This document shows positions 61,854-64,000 of a DNA stretch of 64,000 nucleotides, in pieces. The notes beneath the pieces were generated by a model. It was not told the DNA's origin, did no database searches, and saw only the letters and a list, made by a program, of their open reading frames with translations. The DNA is from Paenibacillus sp. JNUCC-31 (GTDB lineage: Bacteria > Bacillota > Bacilli > Paenibacillales > Paenibacillaceae). Made by a program: the position numbers and the translations under genes. The DNA lies in contig NZ_CP062165.1 in the NCBI RefSeq assembly GCF_014844075.1, forward strand, positions 1,054,001 to 1,118,000, written 5' to 3'. The stretch's first letter is position 1; every line of letters starts with the position of its first letter.

Positions 61854-62513
61854 CTACATATTTCGACGAACAAACTTGTGCGCTCCCCCAACCGCGATCA
61901 CAAGACAGGCCATAGCGGCAGGTAACAAGGTGTGCGCCTCAGCAGCCATGCCGCCAAGCCACTGTCCCAGCTTCGGATCATTCATCACCATCTCACCTGC
62001 TGTGAAGGCCAGAATACCCGAACCTGCGAACACCAGAATCGGGAATCGTTTCAACAAACCGACAATTAACCCGCTGCCCCATACCACAATCGGAATACTT
62101 ATGGCGATACCAATCACCGTCAATGCGAGATCCCCATCCGCTAGAGCAGCAATTGCGAGAACGTTATCCAGACTCATGACAAAGTCAGCAATCAAAATCG
62201 TTTGAATGGCTTTCCAGGTCGTAGAAGCTTCCCGAATATGTACTTCATCTTCATTTTGAAGCAGAAGCTTAACGGCAATCCAGAGCAGCAGCAGCCCGCC
62301 TGCCGCCTGGATAAAAGGAATACCCAACAACAAAACGGCTGCAAAGGTTAATACACAACGCAAGACAACCGCGCCAAATGCCCCCCACCACACCGCTTTC
62401 TTGCGCTGTCGTGCTGGTAAATCCTTGCTTGCTAGTGCGATGACAACCGCATTATCTCCACTTAGAACCAGATTGATCATTAAGATTTCGGTCAACAGCC
62501 ATAGCGTATCCAT
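61854..62513 (-). CDS. TerC family membrane protein (YjbE-type)
   Basis: A 219-residue seven-helix protein. The paired metal-binding motifs are 'LVLSGDNAVVIALA' near residue 17 and 'IADFVMSLDNVLAIA' in the middle. TerC proteins export or deliver metal ions, in Bacillus notably manganese for secreted metalloenzymes. I start at ATG 62513 behind GGGGGGAT; an ATG three codons earlier sits on that site. Divergent from a second TerC gene 105 bp away, suggesting shared control. No yybP-ykoY riboswitch fits in the short gap. Confidence 0.88.
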   Translation of the reverse strand: MDTLWLLTEILMINLVLSGDNAVVIALASKDLPARQRKKAVWWGAFGAVVLRCVLTFAAVLLLGIPFIQAAGGLLLLWIAVKLLLQNEDEVHIREASTTWKAIQTILIADFVMSLDNVLAIAALADGDLALTVIGIAISIPIVVWGSGLIVGLLKRFPILVFAGSGILAFTAGEMVMNDPKLGQWLGGMAAEAHTLLPAAMACLVIAVGGAHKFVRRNM

Positions 62514-62618
62514 GCTTCTCATCCCCCCACTCTAACTTGTATGTCAAAGTTGTCCATGCTATTCTTAAACGTTGAACAAGCTTTCTAAGGTTTGGATAAA
62601 TAGAAGGAGTGACATCGT

Positions 62619-63320
62619 ATGGAGCTGTTTAGCCCCGCTTTTTGGCTGGCGTTGTTGAACGTTGTATTTATTGATCTAATTCTGGCTGGCGATAATGCCA
62701 TCGTGATTGGTCTCGCAGCTCGAAATTTGCACCCCTCTGTGCAGAAAAGGGCCATTCTCTACGGAACAGGCGGCGCACTATTGATACGTATTGTGGCCAC
62801 CGTAATTGTGTTATGGCTGCTGAAAGTGCCTTGGTTGCTTCTTGTGGGGGGATTACTTCTGATCTGGATCGCTTACAAGCTATTGGCAGATCAAGGAGAG
62901 GAACATTCGGACATCAAGGCAGGCAGCTCTCTCTGGGTAGCCGTGCGAACAATTGTAATCGCAGATGCAGCCATGGGTCTAGATAATGTTATTGCCGTTG
63001 CTGGAGCTGCACAGCAGCATTTGGTACTTGTCATACTTGGACTCCTGATCAGTGTGCCAATTATTGTTTGGGGCAGCACGTTGTTTATCAAATTAATCAA
63101 CCGTTTCCCTTGGATCATTTACCTTGGCGCCATCGTTCTGGGTTATACGGCTTCCAACATGATTACAGAGGAGCACCGTCTCGTGCCTTTCTTTACCGAA
63201 CATCCGGCATTGCGGATCTTGTTTATTGTTCTGGTTACGGCTGGTGTTGTGTTTGCCGGATATCGCAAACGCGCAAATAGCAATAAGCCAGGCGGGGAGC
63301 GTCAACACTCCTATTCATAA
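62619..63320 (+). CDS. TerC family membrane protein (YjbE-type), paralogue
   Basis: A 233-residue paralogue of the neighbouring TerC protein with motifs 'LILAGDNAIVIGLA' and 'IADAAMGLDNVIAVA'. It shares the same helix pattern and has a longer hydrophilic tail ('RKRANSNKPGGERQH'). ATG with AGAAGGAG nine bases upstream. It may form a heteromer with its divergent partner or differ in metal choice; sequence alone does not say. A strong bidirectional terminator follows. Confidence 0.88.
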   Translation: MELFSPAFWLALLNVVFIDLILAGDNAIVIGLAARNLHPSVQKRAILYGTGGALLIRIVATVIVLWLLKVPWLLLVGGLLLIWIAYKLLADQGEEHSDIKAGSSLWVAVRTIVIADAAMGLDNVIAVAGAAQQHLVLVILGLLISVPIIVWGSTLFIKLINRFPWIIYLGAIVLGYTASNMITEEHRLVPFFTEHPALRILFIVLVTAGVVFAGYRKRANSNKPGGERQHSYS

Positions 63321-63356
63321 AAGTTAAAAGTCTGCCACTTTAACCATAGGACATAT

Positions 63357-63397
63357 ACAAAAGGACTGACCGATAGGAATTCGGCCAGTCCTTTTGT
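63357..63397. terminator. Bidirectional terminator between terC and thiI
   Basis: ACAAAAGGACTG (63357-63368) and CAGTCCTTTTGT (63386-63397) form a perfect 12-base stem with T-runs in both directions, between convergent genes. Confidence 0.85.
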
Positions 63398-63448
63398 ATA
63401 AGGGGTAACATAGTCGTTATTATGTCATTCGGTCCTGAAGATGAATGA

Positions 63449-64000
63449 TCAGAACCATTCTTCCTTCATTTCGTTATCCTGATCCTGCTGATTAGTCAGC
63501 ATAGCGGTTTCACCTGCATGCAAGGTAATCGTTTCTGTTTGCTCCACCGCCTGATCCACCCATTCAGGCAGCTGGCTCATGGTCGCTTCGATTTTATCCA
63601 CAATGCGCAGATTCGGATTCGTTGTTGGGGATTTCGGTACAAATAGAGTGCAGCAATCCTCATATGGCAGAATCGATATATCATACGTTCCGATCTGTTT
63701 AGATAACGTTATAATTTCCTGTTTGTCCATCATGACAAGCGGTCGCAGTAGCGGCAGATCCGTCGCACGTCCAATGACATTCATGCTCGGCAGCGTTTGG
63801 CTTGCCACCTGACCTAGGCTATCTCCCGTAATCAGTGCAAGTGCACGCTCGCGTTCAGCCAGCTTGGTCGCGATCCGTAACATCGAGCGCCGCATCAATG
63901 TAATGATCAGATTATCCTGTCCCAGTTGGGTAAATGCCGTTTGAATTTCCGTAAATGGAACCAGATGCAGCTTGATTGTGCCCGCATGATCAGCAAGCGC
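63449..64000 (-). CDS. thiI: tRNA 4-thiouridine synthase ThiI, C-terminal part
   Basis: The frame is open to the right edge, so only the last 183 or so codons are present. The visible part is the pyrophosphatase-type ATP domain: 'HLVPFTEIQTAF' near the edge, 'ALITGDSLGQVASQTLPSMNVIG', 'RPLVMMDKQEIITLSKQIGTYDISILPYEDCCTLF' with the conserved cysteine pair. It ends without a rhodanese domain, the short form normal in Bacillota. ThiI makes 4-thiouridine at position 8 of tRNA and, in some species, takes part in thiamine synthesis. An iscS-type partner is not in view. Confidence 0.92.
   Translation of the reverse strand, partial: ALADHAGTIKLHLVPFTEIQTAFTQLGQDNLIITLMRRSMLRIATKLAERERALALITGDSLGQVASQTLPSMNVIGRATDLPLLRPLVMMDKQEIITLSKQIGTYDISILPYEDCCTLFVPKSPTTNPNLRIVDKIEATMSQLPEWVDQAVEQTETITLHAGETAMLTNQQDQDNEMKEEWF

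Noticed and set aside
62514..62618. Manganese (yybP-ykoY) riboswitch before the TerC genes
   Set aside because: The gap is only 105 bp between divergent starts and shows no matching conserved loops.
1..64000. tRNA genes, rRNA genes, prophage or insertion sequences
   Set aside because: I looked in the intergenic stretches for T-loop-like sequence, transposase motifs and terminal repeats and saw none. A dedicated scan could still find a short element.

Overview
The window looks like the chromosome of an endospore-forming Paenibacillus-type member of the Bacillota. The evidence is a dcw cluster joined to spoIIGA-sigE-sigG, an rsfA-type and a yteA-type sporulation gene, a bacillithiol gene (bshC), the LL-diaminopimelate aminotransferase route to meso-DAP, and a T-box in front of ileS. 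I see no rRNA or tRNA gene, transposase, prophage or CRISPR array. The genus is inferred from gene content, not from a search.

Layout, left to right, mostly minus strand. (1) 1-302: 3' end of a YhgE/Pip-type gene. (2) 419-4034: a compact five-gene operon with its own sigma-A-like promoter: a UbiA-type prenyl-phosphate phosphoribosyltransferase, a HAD phosphatase, two EmrE-like half transporters and a polytopic GT-C-like protein. It reads as a lipid-linked pentose pathway and is the least ordinary system here. (3) 4135-8295: dapL, an RluD-type pseudouridine synthase, lspA, a yteA-type gene and a DUF5665 gene. (4) 8526-12562: a type II isoleucyl-tRNA synthetase behind a T-box leader with an AUC specifier. 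Four GC-rich 87-bp tandem repeats lie between T-box and gene. (5) 12576-39984: divIVA, ylmH, yggT, sepF, yggS, pgeF, ylmC, sigG, sigE, spoIIGA, ftsZ, ftsA, divIB, murA, murB, murG, spoVE/ftsW, murD, mraY, murF, murE, spoVD, pbpB, ftsL, rsmH and mraZ, all transcribed right to left. This is the wall-precursor and division pathway followed by the mother-cell and forespore sigma factors.

(6) 40257-50377: ahcY, bshC, a complete opp peptide transporter operon (oppA-B-C and a fused oppD-oppF), a DUF3397 gene and panE. The opp operon and ahcY sit inside what is otherwise the Bacillus-like order panE-DUF3397-bshC-mraZ. (7) 50519-54247: rsfA, a DUF2626 gene, and a tail-to-tail overlapping pair (a secreted coiled-coil protein and an orphan solute-binding-like protein). 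(8) 54470-60884: a yla-like block of phoH/ylaK, a YhcN/YlaJ lipoprotein, a PPOX-fold protein, an LCP wall ligase, ylaH and typA. (9) 61062-64000: a LiaF-like membrane protein, two divergent TerC-family genes and the 3' part of thiI.

Start codons were reassigned where a Shine-Dalgarno sequence and family length agreed. Many division and wall genes use TTG or GTG. Promoters and terminators were read by eye from -35/-10 hexamers and from hairpins with U-tracts; none has been tested. Family assignments come from remembered motifs.
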